DNA of 64,000 nucleotides. Origin: Fistularia commersonii. Lineage: Eukaryota; Chordata; Actinopteri; Syngnathiformes; Fistulariidae. Below the pieces are notes generated by a model. It ran no database searches. It worked only from the letters and a program-made list of their open reading frames with translations, and had not been told where the DNA came from. The stretch spans positions 1 to 64,000 of the forward strand of contig JBBMNZ010000064.1 of NCBI GenBank assembly GCA_037954325.1, read 5' to 3'. The first letter of the stretch is position 1; every line of letters begins with the position of its first letter. The position numbers and the translations under genes are program-made. Positions 61,240-64,000 of this stretch are shown here, in pieces.

Positions 61240-64000
61240 GATATAGCCATACGGTCAAAAAGTGTTTATCTCACTGAGTTTAAGCGTTTTTGATAAAGAC
61301 TGTCAATAACTAAAGATTCTTTTCTAGCAGCTTGCTGGTGCTGAAATATGTTGAAAAGGGCTTAATTCTGCATAATATAAGTCAAATTCATTGTGATCCT
61401 GCAACATTTTGAAAAGATATAGCCATATGGTCAAAAAGAGTTTATCTCACTGAGTTGAAGCTTTTTTGATAAAGAGTGTCAATAACTAAAGATTCCTTTC
61501 TAGCAGCTTGCTGGTGGTGAAATATGTTGAAAAGGGCTTGATTCTGCATAATATAAGTCAAAATCATTGTGATCATGCAACAATTTGAAAAGATATAGCC
61601 ATACGGTCAAAAAGTGTTTATCTCACTGAGTTGAAACTTTTTTGCAACAGAGTGTCAATAACTAAAGATTCCTTTCTAGCAGCTTGCTGGTGCTGAAATA
61701 TGTTGAAAAGGGCTTGATTCTGCATAATATAAGTCAAAATCTATGTGATCCTGCAACATTTGGAAAAGATATAGCCATACGGTCAACAAATTTTTATCTC
61801 ACTGAGTTGAAGCTTTTTTGCAAAAGAGTGTCAATAACTAAAGATTCCTTTCTAGCAGCTTGCTGGTGCTGAAATATGAAGAAAAGGGCTTGATTCTGCA
61901 TAATATAAGTCAAAATCATTGTGATCCTGCAACATTTTAAAAAGATAAAGTCATATGGTCAAAAAGTGTTTATCTCACTGAGTTGAAGCTTTTTAGCAAC
62001 AGAGTGTCAATAACTAAAGATTCCTTTCTAGCAGCTTGCTGGTGCTGAAATATGTTGAAAAGGGCTTGATTCTGCATAATATAAGTCAAAATCATTGTGA
62101 TCCTGCAACATTTTAAAAAGATATAACCATATGGTCAAAAAGTGTTTATCTCACTGAGTTGAAGCGTCTTTGGAAAAGAGTGTCAATAACTATAGATCCC
62201 TTTCTAGCAGCTTGCTGGTGCTGAAATATGTTGAAAAGGGCTTGATTCTGCATAATATAAATCAAAATCATTGTGATCATGCAACATTTTGAAAAGATAT
62301 AGCCATACAGTCAAAAAGTGTTTATCTCACTGAGTTGAAGCTTTTTTGATAAAGAGTGTCAATAACTAAAGATTCCTTTCTAGCAGCTTGCTGGTGCTGA
62401 AATATGTTGAAAAGGGCTTGACTCTGCATAATATAAGTCAAAATCATTGTGATCCTGCAACATTTTGAAAAGATATAGCCATACGGTCAAAAAGTGTTTA
62501 TCTCACTGAGTTGTTACTTTTTTGCAACAGAGTGTCAATAACTAAAGATTCCTTTCTAGCAGCTTGCTGGTGCTGAAATATGTTGAAAAGGGCTTGATTC
62601 TGCATAATATAAGTCAAAATCATTGTGATCCTGCAACATTTTAAAAAGATATAACCATATGGTCAAAAAGTGTTTATCTCACTGAGTTGAAGCTTTTTTG
62701 GCAACAGAGTGTCAATAACTAAAGATTCCTTTCTAGCAGCTTGCTGGTGCTGAAATATGTTGAAAAGGGCTTGATTCTGCATAATATAAGTCAAAATCAT
62801 TGTGATCCTGCAACATTTTAAAAAGATATAACCATATGGTCAAAAAGTGTTTATCTCACTCAGTTGAAGCGTCTTTGGAAAAGAGTGTCAATAACTATAG
62901 ATCCCTTTCTAGCAGCTTTCTGGTGCTGAAATATGTTGAAAAGGGCTTGATTCTGCATAATATAAATCAAAATCATTGTGATCCTGCAACATTTTGAAAA
63001 GATATAGCCATACGGTCAAAAAGTGTTTATCTCACTGAGTTTAAGCGTTTTTGATAAAGACTGTCAATAACTAAAGATTCTTTTCTAGCAGCTTGCTGGT
63101 GCTGAAATATGTTGAAAAGGGCTTAATTCTGCATAATATAAGTCAAATTCATTGTGATCCTGCAACATTTTGAAAAGATATAGCCATATGGTCAAAAAGA
63201 GTTTATCTCACTGAGTTGAAGCTTTTTTGATAAAGAGTGTCAATAACTAAAGATTCCTTTCTAGCAGCTTGCTGGTGGTGAAATATGTTGAAAAGGGCTT
63301 GATTCTGCATAATATAAGTCAAAATCATTGTGATCATGCAACAATTTGAAAAGATATAGCCATACGGTCAAAAAGTGTTTATCTCACTGAGTTGAAACTT
63401 TTTTGCAACAGAGTGTCAATAACTAAAGATTCCTTTCTAGCAGCTTGCTGGTGCTGAAATATGTTGAAAAGGGCTTGATTCTGCATAATATAAGTCAAAA
63501 TCTATGTGATCCTGCAACATTTGGAAAAGATATAGCCATACGGTCAACAAATTTTTATATCACTGAGTTGAAGCTTTTTTGCAAAAGAGTGTCAATAACT
63601 AAAGATTCCTTTCTAGCAGCTTGCTGGTGCTGAAATATGAAGAAAAGGGCTTGATTCTGCATAATATAAGTCAAAATCATTGTGATCCTGCAACATTTTA
63701 AAAAGATAAAGTCATATGGTCAAAAAGTGTTTATCTCACTGAGTTGAAGCTTTTTAGCAACAGAGTGTCAATAACTAAAGATTCCTTTCTAGCAGCTTGC
63801 TGGTGCTGAAATATGTTGAAAAGGGCTTGATTCTGCATAATATAAGTCAAAATCATTGTGATCCTGCAACATTTTAAAAAGATATAACCATATGGTCAAA
63901 AAGTGTTTATCTCACTGAGTTGAAGCGTCTTTGGAAAAGAGTGTCAATAACTATAGATCCCTTTCTAGCAGCTTGCTGGTGCTGAAATATGTTGAAAAGG
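61240..64000 (+). repeat. Ten-monomer-spaced duplicate (1,761 bp) cut by the window end
   Basis: Segments 61,240-62,239 and 63,001-64,000 match: AAGACTGTC (actgtc 61,299 and 63,060), GGTCAAAAAGAG, GCTGGTGGTGAAATATG, CATTTGGAAAAG with GGTCAACAAATTT, AAATATGAAGAAAAG, AGTCATATGG and GCGTCTTTGG with TATAGATCCC. The one base over 10 x 176 is an extra G (TTTTTTGGCAACAG) near 62,701. The second copy still matches at the last base, so the duplication may continue outside. The 62,240-63,000 link holds CATACAGTC, GAGTTGTTAC and GCGTCTTTGG monomers. Confidence 0.86.

Larger units (their letters stand above)
1..64000 (+). repeat. Tandem satellite array, 176-bp monomer, about 364 copies
   Basis: The same unit recurs end to end through the whole window in one orientation. 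The marker CATACGG or CATATGG returns every 176 bases: 1,940, 2,116 and so on, with spacings between distant markers falling on multiples of 176 give or take a few bases. One consensus unit counted base by base gives 62 G+C in 176. No unique DNA, transposable element, inverted segment or gene interrupts it. Long single-orientation arrays of a 150-180 bp AT-rich monomer are typical of eukaryotic centromeric satellites. HindIII-cut repeats of about 176 bp are known from Brassica centromeres, so a mustard-family plant is one reasonable guess, but I could not verify homology. Both ends are cut by the window, so the true array is longer. Confidence 0.98.

Noticed and set aside
1..64000. CRISPR array
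   Set aside because: The repeat is 176 bp with no unique spacers and no cas genes; units abut directly.
1..64000. Human-type alpha satellite
   Set aside because: The period is 176 rather than about 171 bp, the monomer has a single CpG so it cannot hold a CENP-B box, and no fixed multimer repeats.
1..64000. Firm assignment to the Brassica centromere repeat
   Set aside because: Length and the HindIII site agree, but I cannot reproduce that family's sequence reliably enough to claim homology. A database search with the consensus would settle it.

Overview
The window is one uninterrupted tandem array of satellite DNA, about 364 head-to-tail copies of a 176-bp AT-rich monomer (about 35% GC by count on one consensus unit). 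All copies point the same way. I found no protein gene, tRNA, rRNA, transposon, inversion or unique flanking sequence. The short open frames that can be drawn are readings of the monomer itself. The source must be a eukaryote, most likely centromeric or other constitutive heterochromatin. A near-nucleosomal monomer length with one HindIII site per consensus unit suits plant centromere satellites, including the roughly 176-bp Brassica family, but I cannot confirm a species or family from the sequence alone.

Layout. Positions 1-1,939 are consensus-like monomers with an unusual load of one-base insertions and deletions. Positions 1,940-6,640 are nearly uniform consensus monomers of exactly 176 bp. 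From 6,641 to about 12,860 the monomers become a mosaic of recognisable sequence types. From about 12,860 to 23,480 the order of types seen at 6.1-12.6 kb is repeated, with internal expansions of 3, 4 and 10 monomers. Positions 21,031-28,069 and 28,070-35,108 are a near-perfect tandem duplication of a 7,039-bp block (40 monomers less one base), and a partial third copy of part of it runs to about 36,260. The rest, to 64,000, is a mosaic in which blocks recur at spacings of 4, 10, 13, 16, 25 and 26 monomers. The last such block is still running at the window edge.

The structure therefore records how a satellite array grows: a homogeneous zone on the left, and on the right older variant monomers amplified again and again as multi-monomer blocks, with no single fixed higher-order period. 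Variation inside the monomer is concentrated in one window of about 20 bp just after the HindIII site and at a few other positions, while the length stays at 176 bp in almost every copy. No genes cooperate here; any function would be in chromatin, such as nucleosome phasing, centromere identity or heterochromatin formation.
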